NCBI RefSeq assembly: GCF_014192105.1
Contig: NZ_JACHXK010000002.1
Location: 73,113 to 137,112 of the forward strand
Source of the DNA: Paenibacillus phyllosphaerae
GTDB taxonomy: Bacteria > Bacillota > Bacilli > Paenibacillales > Paenibacillaceae
Length of the DNA: 64,000 bases
Direction: 5' to 3'
In this document: positions 34,302 to 43,116 of the stretch, piece after piece
How positions within the stretch are numbered: the stretch's first letter is position 1
Layout: every line of letters starts with the position of its first letter
Translations under genes and position numbers: made by a program
Notes under the pieces: generated by a model
The model's database searches: none
The model's input: only the letters and a program-made list of their open reading frames with translations
Told to the model about the DNA's origin: nothing

Positions 34302-37241
34302 TTGAAAAAATGGAACAAGGCTGTCGCGCTATCAGCCATCATCACGACAATAACCGGCCCAATAGCGTTAGCAGCCGGACCATTGCCTGCCGCCTACGCG
34401 ATTGAAGCGGGCTTCAAAGATCAGACGCTTGCGGCCGACTGGGCGCAGGATGCATTATTGCAGCTCAAGCAATCGGGGATTATGGAAGGCGATGACCAAG
34501 GGAATTTTCGTCCGGCGGACCGTCTTACGCGCGCGGAATTCGCCTCTGTTCTCGCGAAGCTGTTAGGGCTGCCTATCGTTGAAGGGGAAGTCTCTGCCTT
34601 CACGGATGTGCCGAAGAGCAGTTGGGCGCAAAAATATATCGCCCAGGTCAGTAAGCTTGGGCTGATGAACGGCAACGGTTCCAGCTTCCGGCCGCAAGAT
34701 CCGATCAGCCGCGAAGAGGTGGCGGTGACGCTCGTGCGCGTGCTCGGCGTCGATGCCGAAGGCTACGGGAACAAGCTCGCCGTAACGGATGCGGACGATA
34801 TAAGCAATTGGGCCAAGGATGCGGTGCAGTATCTCTTAGAAGCCGGGATCATGCAAGGCAATGGCACGGGTTTCGAGCCAAAACGCAGCGCAGCGCGCCA
34901 GGAAATTGCCGTTATCATCGCCAAGGCAATGCCATCGATCAATGTGATGGTCAACCAATCCATCAGCGAAGTGCGTGACGGCGGCATCGTCATCGGAGGT
35001 GCTGTTTATACGGTAGCGGAATCGCTGAAGGGCTTGTTCCTTGCCGCGAACGACGATGTATTGCGAGGTGCGGTTATCCGCTTTGAGAATACGGGCCGGA
35101 CGATCACGAAGGTGACTCGTTTGGAGATTACCGCAAGCGGCAAAGCAGCGGCAGGCGGTGCATCCGAATTCAGCGGCAATTTGAGTCTGCAAGGCAACGG
35201 CGTTCAGATTGACGGCGATTTGGTGGTCGGCGGCGATTATATTTCGATTCATAACTTATCGGTAACAGGCAATTTCGAGCTTGCGAACAGCTTCGAGCAT
35301 GATTTCTATGCGGAAGGTCTTCAAGTGGGCGGTATGACCGGCATTCATGGCGGAGACAGCAACACGGTCGTCTTCCAGGACGGCAAGCTGAACAAGGTGG
35401 ACGTGAACAAGGCCGACGTCCATGTCGAGTTCAAAGGAAACGCTGCGGTCGCGGAGCTGAACATCCAATCGAACGCGTCGGTTACGGCGGACGGCGGAGT
35501 ATCGCTGCCCAAGGTTTCCATTGCGGGAGAAGGTTTGAAAGTCGAGCTGAACGCGAACGTAGAACAACTCGATCTTGTCAGCACAGTCGGTCAAACGATA
35601 GCCGGAAGCTTGAATGCGAACTTGGTTAACCTCTCGGGTACGGGAGCCATTACTTTCTCTGGAACAGGAACCATTACGAAGCTTGCGGTAACGGGCAGCG
35701 GGACGACATTGACGCTCTCGCCAGAGATGACAATCGGCTCGTTGGCTTTGCCGGATAACGTGCAGCCGGGAGCGGTAATAACGAACTATGCTGACGTACA
35801 GCGGAACATCGGTTCCATTGGCGGCGGAACGCCGGTGATCGTCGGCGGCGGATCGTCCGTAGGCGGATCATCCGGTGGCGGTACCGTAGATTCGAACCAT
35901 GCCCCGGAAGCCAAGTCACTGAATGAACAGGTGCATATCGACCAGATCGAAGGGGTCGCATACGCCGCGGATGAGCTGGCTACCGACGCCGACGGAGATA
36001 CCGTAACACTGGTGCCGGACTCGGCCAAAGTAAGCGATGCCTCTCATGCCGAAGCGTGGATTGATGCCGGCAAACTGTGGATTAAGCCGCTAAAGGCCGG
36101 CGCGACGACCGTTACCGTGCAGGTGACCGACGGCGCCAAGAGAACGACAGTTTCGATTCCGGTGGACATTACGGATGACCCGAATTACTATTCGGTCACC
36201 GGCATTGGCGTCTATGGCGCACTATTAACGGAATATTCGGCAGGAACGGAAGCCGTCTTCAATCTTGCATATAAGGAAGGTACGCGGATCGTTGCGGCGC
36301 CGGAGGATGGCGATATCATCGTCAAGCTAGGTGAAGAGCTTTTGGTTCTAGATATGGACTATTCCATGGCAGATGGCCAACTTGTGGTCAGCATGGGTGT
36401 GCTGGATAAGCTACCGGTAGGGGTGACCTCGTTGTCAATTCGTATCGGCAATTACATCGGCACTGCCGAAGTAACCGTCTATGAGATGGATCCAATCCTC
36501 AAGATGGCAGTCGCTAGTCTGAATGCGGCTGCAGAAGAAGATGCTCGTGAAATTCTTGTCTCGGATGAACTGGGACTTCAGCTCACGCCTTTCAACTCGC
36601 TCCCGGCCAGCCAGCAGGAGTCGGCGATTAAGCTGCTGCTGGATTACAGAGCAACTGGGTATGTCAACAAAGCCGCAATTCAGGATAGCCTGGATCAGAT
36701 TGTGTACGGACTCCAGATGGGAGGCACGGTCGAGGAAGCGGTGGCGGCTGTCAATAACGCTGCGTCCGTGCAGGAGATGCTGGATGCGATCAGTACGCCG
36801 CTTCTTCATCTGGATAACGAGGATTATTCGTCGTTGGAAGACTATGAGCTTGACATTGTAGCGCAATATCTAATCGATCATAAGAACGGCGGTTACGCTA
36901 ATCGCGATGGCATACAAACGGCATTCAACGAAATCGTAAATCAAGTGATCGATGACTGGTATACCGTTTACTATGATTTGATGGCGCTAGAGATCGGATT
37001 TGCCGATGGGGACTCGGTGAACGGCGTAACTCAAGATCTGATCCTGCCTTCTGAAGGACCGCTGTATGGTTCCAGGATCGAATGGGCGTCCAGCCATCCG
37101 GATATTATTGCAGCGGACGGCAAAGTCGTTCGTCCGAACGAAGATACGTTGGTCACGCTGACGGTAACCGTTCTTTATGGGTATGAACACATTTCAGCGG
37201 GCGTCGAATTGCTCGTGAAGGCGGCCGGTGACAAGAATTAG
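34302..37241 (+). CDS. SLH-domain surface protein with cadherin-like and Ig-like domains
   Basis: A 979-residue secreted protein. A signal peptide (ends near residue 34) is followed by three N-terminal SLH repeats (about 35-210: GNFRPADRLTRAEFASVL, SFRPQDPISREEVAV, GFEPKRSAARQEIAV). Residues 225-500 are a beta-solenoid-like region of short Gly/Asn/Val repeats (LSLQGNGVQIDGDLVVGG, VTGNFELANSF). A Gly/Ser linker and a cadherin-like domain (HAPEAKSLNEQ, DADGDTVTLVPDS) follow, then an X2/Ig-like domain, two similar helical segments (YRATGYVNKAAIQDSL and HKNGGYANRDGIQTAF) and a final atrophied bacterial Ig-like domain. No enzyme domain is seen; it is likely a structural or binding layer protein. 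The start is TTG 34302 with GGGGGAG upstream, 12 bases after the protease gene. Confidence 0.88.
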   Translation: MKKWNKAVALSAIITTITGPIALAAGPLPAAYAIEAGFKDQTLAADWAQDALLQLKQSGIMEGDDQGNFRPADRLTRAEFASVLAKLLGLPIVEGEVSAFTDVPKSSWAQKYIAQVSKLGLMNGNGSSFRPQDPISREEVAVTLVRVLGVDAEGYGNKLAVTDADDISNWAKDAVQYLLEAGIMQGNGTGFEPKRSAARQEIAVIIAKAMPSINVMVNQSISEVRDGGIVIGGAVYTVAESLKGLFLAANDDVLRGAVIRFENTGRTITKVTRLEITASGKAAAGGASEFSGNLSLQGNGVQIDGDLVVGGDYISIHNLSVTGNFELANSFEHDFYAEGLQVGGMTGIHGGDSNTVVFQDGKLNKVDVNKADVHVEFKGNAAVAELNIQSNASVTADGGVSLPKVSIAGEGLKVELNANVEQLDLVSTVGQTIAGSLNANLVNLSGTGAITFSGTGTITKLAVTGSGTTLTLSPEMTIGSLALPDNVQPGAVITNYADVQRNIGSIGGGTPVIVGGGSSVGGSSGGGTVDSNHAPEAKSLNEQVHIDQIEGVAYAADELATDADGDTVTLVPDSAKVSDASHAEAWIDAGKLWIKPLKAGATTVTVQVTDGAKRTTVSIPVDITDDPNYYSVTGIGVYGALLTEYSAGTEAVFNLAYKEGTRIVAAPEDGDIIVKLGEELLVLDMDYSMADGQLVVSMGVLDKLPVGVTSLSIRIGNYIGTAEVTVYEMDPILKMAVASLNAAAEEDAREILVSDELGLQLTPFNSLPASQQESAIKLLLDYRATGYVNKAAIQDSLDQIVYGLQMGGTVEEAVAAVNNAASVQEMLDAISTPLLHLDNEDYSSLEDYELDIVAQYLIDHKNGGYANRDGIQTAFNEIVNQVIDDWYTVYYDLMALEIGFADGDSVNGVTQDLILPSEGPLYGSRIEWASSHPDIIAADGKVVRPNEDTLVTLTVTVLYGYEHISAGVELLVKAAGDKN

Positions 37242-37280
37242 TTGTAATCGAGTTCAGCATTAGTGAACGTATTAGGCAAA

Positions 37281-37323
37281 AAAGTAAAGGGGCGGCCAGC
37301 GGGCTGCTCCTTTACTTTTTTTT
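37281..37323. terminator. Strong bidirectional terminator
   Basis: AAAGTAAAGGGGCGGCC pairs with GGCTGCTCCTTTACTTT (two G-T pairs), with nine T on the plus strand and TTTTTTG on the minus strand. It separates the convergent SLH protein and GH43-dockerin genes. Confidence 0.9.
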
Positions 37324-37341
37324 CCTGCCTATGAGCGTATC

Positions 37342-40300
37342 TTAGTTCATCAAAATGTTCCGTGCCGCCAGCGTCAGGTCGAGGAGGTCGATGACGTTGT
37401 CCTCGTTCAAGTCAGCGCTTGCCAGCCAACCCGGACTCGACGATGTCTCGCCATAGTGGGCGGCGATGATGCCAAGGTCGCCGATCGTGAAGCGTTCGTC
37501 CTCGTTCACGTCGCCTGGAACAGCCACGTTGACCGAGCTGCGGAAGACGCGGATAGCTTCTTGCAGCGCAGTAGTCGCTTGATCGATTTGCGTCTGCGTC
37601 GCATTCGTATCGGCCGCAATGGCGCTCGCCTCGTCGATCGCCGCTTGGAGCGCTTCACGCACGGCTTTCTTGTATTGGCCGGCCTTCGTGCCTTCGACGG
37701 CATTGTCGTGAAGCGTTTGCGCTTCGGCAATCAAGCTCTCAAGCGTTTGCTTCACGACCGCAGCGATGCGAACGTCATGTCTTGCGCCTGTGATCGATTG
37801 CTCCTGGCCGGTGCTTCCCGCGACGGTGACGCCGTTCACGGTAACGCTTGCGGCCGTGGATCCGGAAGCCGCCAATGCCTTGAACGTCAGCTTCACGAGC
37901 CCTCCGTTATCATCCGGCACCATACCGTGTTCAGGGTCGGTTGCGGCAAGCAGAATCCGCACGTTGCCCGGCGTATCCGTCTGCCCGGCGATTGCCGCCG
38001 TCTCGGTGGCAGGCTCTGCCTTCACCAACTCAAGCAGGGAAGGGTCATAGTTGATCGTGAAGTCCTGTGCATAGATACCGGCTTGATCGCCGCCCGCCTG
38101 ACTGAGTCCATAGGTCAGATCGAACGTTTGGCCGGCAGCGGCCTCATTCGTGCCGCTCAGCTTGGCGGACGTCTTCTCGTCGACGATCATGATCCAGCTG
38201 ATCTGCGGATCCGGAGAACCGGCCACGCGGCGTATCGTCACGTCGATGAGGCCGCCCGTCACATCGATATGTTCATAACCGAGCGAATCATAGGCATCGG
38301 TGAACACGTAGCCGCTCTTTTTGACCGCGCCATTAATGAGGATATTCGCTTTGCGGCTGCCATTGGTCGAGGAATACCATGGATCGTACAAGCCGACATA
38401 GACCGTGTAGCGGCCATTCGGCACGTCGAATTTGTACGTCAGGTCATCCCCGTTATTGGCCTTCAGATAGCGAAGCGCCGTGAACATGTTGCCGCCGGAG
38501 GTGCCCGCCGGGCTCGTTCCTGTTCCGACATAGCCCCATGTCTGGCCATTGGCAGGGTCGTAAGCCTGGTCAATGACCGACTTGTTCGCGAGCGAATGCT
38601 GCAAGTACGAATTCCACAGCTTGTAATCCTCCGTCTCCGCGCCGCCGGCATGGACGAGGTACAGGGCATTGTCCGGCAGCACCGTAAGCGAAGTCCGGAC
38701 CTCCTTATTGCTCAGCTCCGGCAGACGGCCGACGACGATGACCGTTCCCGGCTGGGCAAAATCCGCTGCGTCCAGCGTCCACTCAATCGCGGTATTCCGC
38801 GCCTGACCGTTCGTATCCGTAACGTTCACGACAGAAGGAAGCTGCGGCAGCTGGCCGACGGACACTTTCTGCGGGAGGGAGGAGTTGACCGTCACTCGGC
38901 CCATCCGGTCCAAATCCGCGAGGCTCCACTCGTCATACCATCTCAGCGCGATCTCGTCCTGCTGGCCGAATTCGATCGGCAGCCAGATATAGCGGGAGTT
39001 CTTCAGGTCGCCCTCGTTCCAGCGGTCGCCCATGTAGATGAACTTGCCTTTCGCCGGATCGACCGGGATGACGTTCGTGCTCTGGGAATCAAAGGTTGTC
39101 GACGCTTTGTTGCCGATCGACGGATCGCGCATCGTCTTCCATTCGCCGAAGATGGAATCGGCTACCGTATACTGCGCCCGGTTCGGCGCCCAGCCCGTCG
39201 CTCCGGACGTGATGAGATAATATTTGCCGTCATACTTGAACATCGCCGGCGCTTCGCGCTGCGCGCCGGGGAAGACGCGGACGTAGTCGACGCCGTACTC
39301 GGCCTTGTAGGTCGTATCGCGCGTAGCCAGACCATCCTTATGCCAGCCGACGACGTCGGTGTACGAATCGTTCAGCTTCGAGATATAGATCGTCATGTTC
39401 TCTTCGCTGGAGTAGATGAGGTAGGCGGTGCCGTCATCATCCTTGAACAGGTTCATGTCCCGCGCCATGCCCGGCTGGTTCGGCTGTCCGTCATAGGTCG
39501 CGCCTGGCGGCACCCGGTCCATCCGGTTGCTGACGCCGTAGACGAACGGACCGGTCGGCGAATCGCTTAGCGCATAGCCGGCTTCCGCCTTCGCATAGTT
39601 AGCCGTGGACGTCTCGGACGGACCGTCCGTATGCAGCCACATGACGTATTTGCCCGTCTTGTCGTTATAGATGACTTTCGGACGCTCCATGATGCGCTGC
39701 GTGCCGATATCGTTGAAAATATCCGCCTTATCGGTCCGGTCGCCATACAGGGAGGAGATGAGCGGATCGGACGTGAACTGATCCATCGATTCGATGGCCG
39801 TCAGCGCCAGCCCTTCATCCTTCCAGTTGTACAAGTCCTTGGACGAATACACGCGTACGCCGCGGGCAGGCAGGTAGCCATTGGTCTTGTCTTCCCCGTA
39901 CCAGTAATAGGTCCGGGTCGGCTCATCGTAGAGGATGCCGCCCCCATGGGCTTGGATCGGCGCGCCGTTCGTATCCGTCCAGACGGTCCCCGGCGTGAAT
40001 GAGTCATACGTCGTCAATGGAGCGAGCGCGTCTTCTGCGGCAGACAGCTCCTGCATAACCGTCTTCATCTCCTCTTGCACGGTTGCCACGTCGACACCGT
40101 CTTCGGTGACGCGTTTTACCAACGCTTCGGCTTTGGCAATGGCGGTCCTGAGCTGGCCGACGGTATAGTTGGAGTAAGCGGGATCGTTAGCCTTCAGCTC
40201 TGCCGCGTCGATCCGGGCCTGCAGATCCGAGATCGGGATGACGACGTGCTTGCGGACGATAATGTAGCTGACGAGCGGATCGTTAAAATTCGTGAGCGCT

Positions 40301-40890
40301 GCGGTCGCAGGACCTTGAATGTCGACGTTCAGATCGCCGTCGGTCACTTCCTTGGCGGTGTAAGTGACTTCCTTCAGCGCGCCGTAGCTGCCGATTTCGT
40401 AATCGCCGCCGGAGACGTTGGTCCCTTCGACGAAGATATTGACGCTTCGTCCGCTCCACGGATTCTGGAAGCCAAGCGTAATGTCGTAGCGGTCCGTGGG
40501 CAGTTCGAACTTATACTGCAGCGCTTTGGTGCGAACTTGTGTCCCGTTATAGTAGCGAAGCGAGCCGTTCTTGGCTGCGGCATTCGAGACGCTCGTGCCT
40601 GTCGTGGTCGTCGTGTAGCCCCACTTCTTGCCGGTTACCGGGTCTGCCCCGTAAGGCTGCTCGGTCTTGCTGGCATAGAGGCCGAACTTGTCTCCGGCCT
40701 CGACGGTTGCGGGGGTAGAGTCACCGGCATTGACGAAATAGACGATATAGTCGTTGTTTTTTAACTCCTCATCAGTGAAACCGGTTTCACTAACGGCATC
40801 GGCATAGACGGCCGGCGTGAGAGCCGCGAAGGAGCCTGTCAGCAAGGATGAGGCCAGAAGCGTCGTAGTCAGCTTGTTTCGAATCAACAC
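37342..40890 (-). CDS. Secreted GH43 enzyme with cohesin-like and dockerin domains
   Basis: A 1182-residue secreted enzyme. Approximate order: signal peptide 1-31; a malectin-like carbohydrate-binding domain (45-205, YIVYFVNAGD); FIVAR-like helices (215-290); GH43 five-bladed propeller (300-650) with AHGGGILYDE, TRTYYWYGEDK, GMARDMNLFKDDDG and REAPAMFKYDGKYYL motifs, closest to the GH43_24 exo-beta-1,3-galactanase type; an Ig-like domain; a second malectin-like module (740-895, LYLVHAGGAETEDYKLW); a cohesin-like domain (905-1035, AQDFTINYDPSLLELVKAE); a second FIVAR-like helical pair; and a C-terminal type I dockerin (1122-1182, PGDVNEDERFTIGDLGII with a second loop ADLNEDNVIDLLDL). GTG 40890 or TTG 40887 starts after AGGGAGG. 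The probable substrate is a galactan side chain. Confidence 0.9.
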   Translation of the reverse strand: MLIRNKLTTTLLASSLLTGSFAALTPAVYADAVSETGFTDEELKNNDYIVYFVNAGDSTPATVEAGDKFGLYASKTEQPYGADPVTGKKWGYTTTTTGTSVSNAAAKNGSLRYYNGTQVRTKALQYKFELPTDRYDITLGFQNPWSGRSVNIFVEGTNVSGGDYEIGSYGALKEVTYTAKEVTDGDLNVDIQGPATAALTNFNDPLVSYIIVRKHVVIPISDLQARIDAAELKANDPAYSNYTVGQLRTAIAKAEALVKRVTEDGVDVATVQEEMKTVMQELSAAEDALAPLTTYDSFTPGTVWTDTNGAPIQAHGGGILYDEPTRTYYWYGEDKTNGYLPARGVRVYSSKDLYNWKDEGLALTAIESMDQFTSDPLISSLYGDRTDKADIFNDIGTQRIMERPKVIYNDKTGKYVMWLHTDGPSETSTANYAKAEAGYALSDSPTGPFVYGVSNRMDRVPPGATYDGQPNQPGMARDMNLFKDDDGTAYLIYSSEENMTIYISKLNDSYTDVVGWHKDGLATRDTTYKAEYGVDYVRVFPGAQREAPAMFKYDGKYYLITSGATGWAPNRAQYTVADSIFGEWKTMRDPSIGNKASTTFDSQSTNVIPVDPAKGKFIYMGDRWNEGDLKNSRYIWLPIEFGQQDEIALRWYDEWSLADLDRMGRVTVNSSLPQKVSVGQLPQLPSVVNVTDTNGQARNTAIEWTLDAADFAQPGTVIVVGRLPELSNKEVRTSLTVLPDNALYLVHAGGAETEDYKLWNSYLQHSLANKSVIDQAYDPANGQTWGYVGTGTSPAGTSGGNMFTALRYLKANNGDDLTYKFDVPNGRYTVYVGLYDPWYSSTNGSRKANILINGAVKKSGYVFTDAYDSLGYEHIDVTGGLIDVTIRRVAGSPDPQISWIMIVDEKTSAKLSGTNEAAAGQTFDLTYGLSQAGGDQAGIYAQDFTINYDPSLLELVKAEPATETAAIAGQTDTPGNVRILLAATDPEHGMVPDDNGGLVKLTFKALAASGSTAASVTVNGVTVAGSTGQEQSITGARHDVRIAAVVKQTLESLIAEAQTLHDNAVEGTKAGQYKKAVREALQAAIDEASAIAADTNATQTQIDQATTALQEAIRVFRSSVNVAVPGDVNEDERFTIGDLGIIAAHYGETSSSPGWLASADLNEDNVIDLLDLTLAARNILMN

Positions 40891-41275
40891 ATTCCCTCCC
40901 TAATGAACGGCATGATTGTGATCCAATTTGTATCATCGTGTACATGGTTAAGGAACAACGATGCATTCTGCGCGACAGTAGATGCGATATTGGCGTAAAT
41001 CGTGAAGGCTTGGGCTCAACAATCGCCCCCTCTCAAGATTGAATCCGCTTACATCGGTGTGCAGTTCGAATTATAAATAAAAAGCAGTCGGTTGAAAATA
41101 GAAAATTTTGTTCGGATCATAAAGATAAATGGCTTTGTTGATCCCATGCTTCTTGGAATTGCGAATATTCGCCCCGAAATCGTCATGAGGAAATAACACT
41201 TGCTCTATACATCTGTAAGTGCTTACACTAAAATAGGATTATATCAACCTTTTTCGATTGGGAGGTCTAATATCG
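40891..41275. other. Divergent AT-rich promoter interval between two GH43 genes
   Basis: No coding frame is supported. The interval must hold the promoters of the secreted GH43 (minus) and intracellular GH43 (plus) genes. Apart from the cre-like palindrome at 41214 I found no complete -35/-10 pair that I would defend. Confidence 0.6.
41214..41227 (+). promoter_or_regulatory. cre/LacI-type operator before the intracellular GH43 gene
   Basis: TGTAAGTGCTTACA is a palindrome except for its centre and equals the common LacI/CcpA half-site pair TGTAAG..CTTACA. It lies 48 bases before the start codon at 41276. Confidence 0.55.
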
Positions 41276-42274
41276 ATGTCCGTTTATAATGCAGCCTCAG
41301 ATGTCGCGAATCCTGGCAAAGGACTGCGGCTTTGTGATATCCCTGTGCATGATCCTTTCGTTGTAGCGGATGCGCAGAGCGGCTTCTATTACTTATATAC
41401 GAGCGGAGGCCCTCAGTTCAATGGCATGGAAAGCTGGGGCGTCATTGCGTACAAGAGCCGGGACTTAAGCGAGTGGGAAGGACCGTATGTCGTGTTCAAG
41501 ATTCCGGAAGGCATTTGGGCTTTCCCGCAGCATGGTGTATGGGCGCCGGAGGTACATGCCTACAACGGCCGCTACTATCTGTTCGCAACGCTGCATAACC
41601 ACAACCGGTCGCTGCCGGAGGCGAATGCGATTCCGCTGAAGAAACACTGGAGAGGCACGACGATCGCGGTCAGCGATTCCCTGGAAGGGCCGTTCGAGCT
41701 GCTGCGCACCGATGCGCCCGTCACGCCGTCTTCGCTGATGACGCTGGACGGCACGCTCCATGTCGACGAAGCGGGCAAGCCATGGATGGTCTATTGCCAC
41801 GAATGGATCCAGGTGGTAGACGGAACGGTGGAGGCAGTCCCGTTATCGGACGACCTGTCCGAGACGATCGGGGAGCCGGTTCACTTGTTCCGGGCATCGG
41901 AAGCCGCCTGGGACAGCGCCGAACGCACGGATGGTTTCGACGGGGCCGTTTACATCAGCGATGGCTGCCAGTTATACCGCACGAAAGGCGACCGCCTCGT
42001 TATGCTGTGGTCGAGTTATGAGAAGGGCAAATACGTGCAGACGATCGCGCGCTCCGTCAGCGGCAAGCTCGAAGGGCCTTGGGAGCAGTTGGCCCCGCTT
42101 GTCAAAGAAGACAGCGGCCACGGGATGATGTTCCGTACGTTCGAAGGCGACTGGATGCTCATCTTGCATCGACCGTTCAAGATGCCGGATTCCCGCTGCA
42201 AAATTTACGAGATGGAAGAGACGGCGGACAGCTTCGAGGTTATAAGACCGCGTGAAGATTTGCACGGCGCATAG
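41276..42274 (+). CDS. Glycoside hydrolase family 43 protein, cytoplasmic
   Basis: A 332-residue single-domain GH43 propeller without a signal peptide. The catalytic base Asp is in IPVHDPFVVADAQSG, the pKa-modulating Asp in MTLDGTLHVDEAG, and the acid Glu most likely in HGVWAPEVHAYNGRYYLFA. GHGMMFRTFEGDWML gives the last blade. Cytoplasmic GH43 enzymes split arabino- or xylo-oligosaccharides after import. ATG 41276 follows GGAGG at 41261-41265; the in-frame TTG at 41258 precedes that site. A cre-like palindrome and a downstream terminator make it a single regulated unit. Confidence 0.9.
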   Translation: MSVYNAASDVANPGKGLRLCDIPVHDPFVVADAQSGFYYLYTSGGPQFNGMESWGVIAYKSRDLSEWEGPYVVFKIPEGIWAFPQHGVWAPEVHAYNGRYYLFATLHNHNRSLPEANAIPLKKHWRGTTIAVSDSLEGPFELLRTDAPVTPSSLMTLDGTLHVDEAGKPWMVYCHEWIQVVDGTVEAVPLSDDLSETIGEPVHLFRASEAAWDSAERTDGFDGAVYISDGCQLYRTKGDRLVMLWSSYEKGKYVQTIARSVSGKLEGPWEQLAPLVKEDSGHGMMFRTFEGDWMLILHRPFKMPDSRCKIYEMEETADSFEVIRPREDLHGA

Positions 42275-42310
42275 CCTGCGGGTGTACAAGATGTGTGCCA
42301 GATCAAGGAC

Positions 42311-42351
42311 AACGACCGTTTAGCGTCTATCGCTAGCGGTCGTTTCTTTTT
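42311..42351 (+). terminator. Terminator after the intracellular GH43 gene
   Basis: AACGACCG...AGCG pairs with CGCT..CGGTCGTT with a small bulge, followed by TTTCTTTTT. Confidence 0.8.
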
Positions 42352-42443
42352 GACCCGTACATAAAAGTGTTGCGGGCGGAGGAAAATAAAGGGACGTATG
42401 TTAGAGCTGAACACCAATGTCGTTCATAGGAAGAGGTTCATCC

Positions 42444-42992
42444 ATGTTGAATAAAGCGATCATGTGGGCATTCTGGCTTGTCCCGTTCGCCTCTCTGTTC
42501 TTCTTCAACTCGGTAACGCTGCGCCGCTATATGCCGGTCGCTTGGTTCGCGACGGTGCTCAATACGATCGTGTATCAGATGGCCTGGGCATATGGCTGGT
42601 GGAAATATAAAGAGACGCTGCTATCTTGGGACAAGGTCGCCCAAGTGCACACGGTATATGGCGCTTTCTTCGTCGGAACGCTGTGGATCTTCCGGTTGAC
42701 CTTCCGCAAGTTCTGGCTGTATGCCGCGGTTAATCTAGGCGTGGATTTTGTTTATGCTTTCGGACTGAGGGCCTTGTGGAAGAGCCTTGGCATCACAAGC
42801 GGCGGGAAATTGCCGCCGATCGGCAGCGTGGCCATCATGACGGTGATGGCGCTCATGCTGTATGCGTATCAAATGTGGCAGGAAGGCGCTTTTACAGCTA
42901 AACGGTCGGAGCAAGGAGGCGGAACGGGGAAGGTTCGCGTGACTTGGATAAGCCGGTCCTTCGGCCGTCAGGTGAGGCAAGGGGCAAAGTGA
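42444..42992 (+). CDS. Membrane protein of unknown function (CBO0543-like)
   Basis: A 182-residue integral membrane protein with about five hydrophobic segments (MWAFWLVPFASLFFF, MPVAWFATVLNTIVYQMAW, VYGAFFVGTLWIFRL, FWLYAAVNLGVDFVYAFGL, VAIMTVMALMLYAYQMW) and a basic cytoplasmic tail. The pattern is like that of the CBO0543 family of small Firmicute membrane proteins, whose function is unknown; the assignment is tentative. ATG 42444 follows AAGAGG with eight bases of spacing. The next gene starts 124 bases later on the same strand. Confidence 0.75.
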   Translation: MLNKAIMWAFWLVPFASLFFFNSVTLRRYMPVAWFATVLNTIVYQMAWAYGWWKYKETLLSWDKVAQVHTVYGAFFVGTLWIFRLTFRKFWLYAAVNLGVDFVYAFGLRALWKSLGITSGGKLPPIGSVAIMTVMALMLYAYQMWQEGAFTAKRSEQGGGTGKVRVTWISRSFGRQVRQGAK

Positions 42993-43116
42993 GGGGTATA
43001 TGATCATCCCGCGAACGGAACATGGGTTGCCTGAACATGGCAGCCTTTTTTGCGTTAGCAGTGAACAAAATCCACGTCTTAGGCGTCTAACCCTTGAAAT
43101 GGAAGGGGGAAGATCC

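Noticed and set aside
37456-39570. 704-codon plus-strand frame opposite the GH43-dockerin gene
   Set aside because: Antisense shadow rich in Arg, Val and Asp without a start signal; the minus-strand protein has clear domains throughout.
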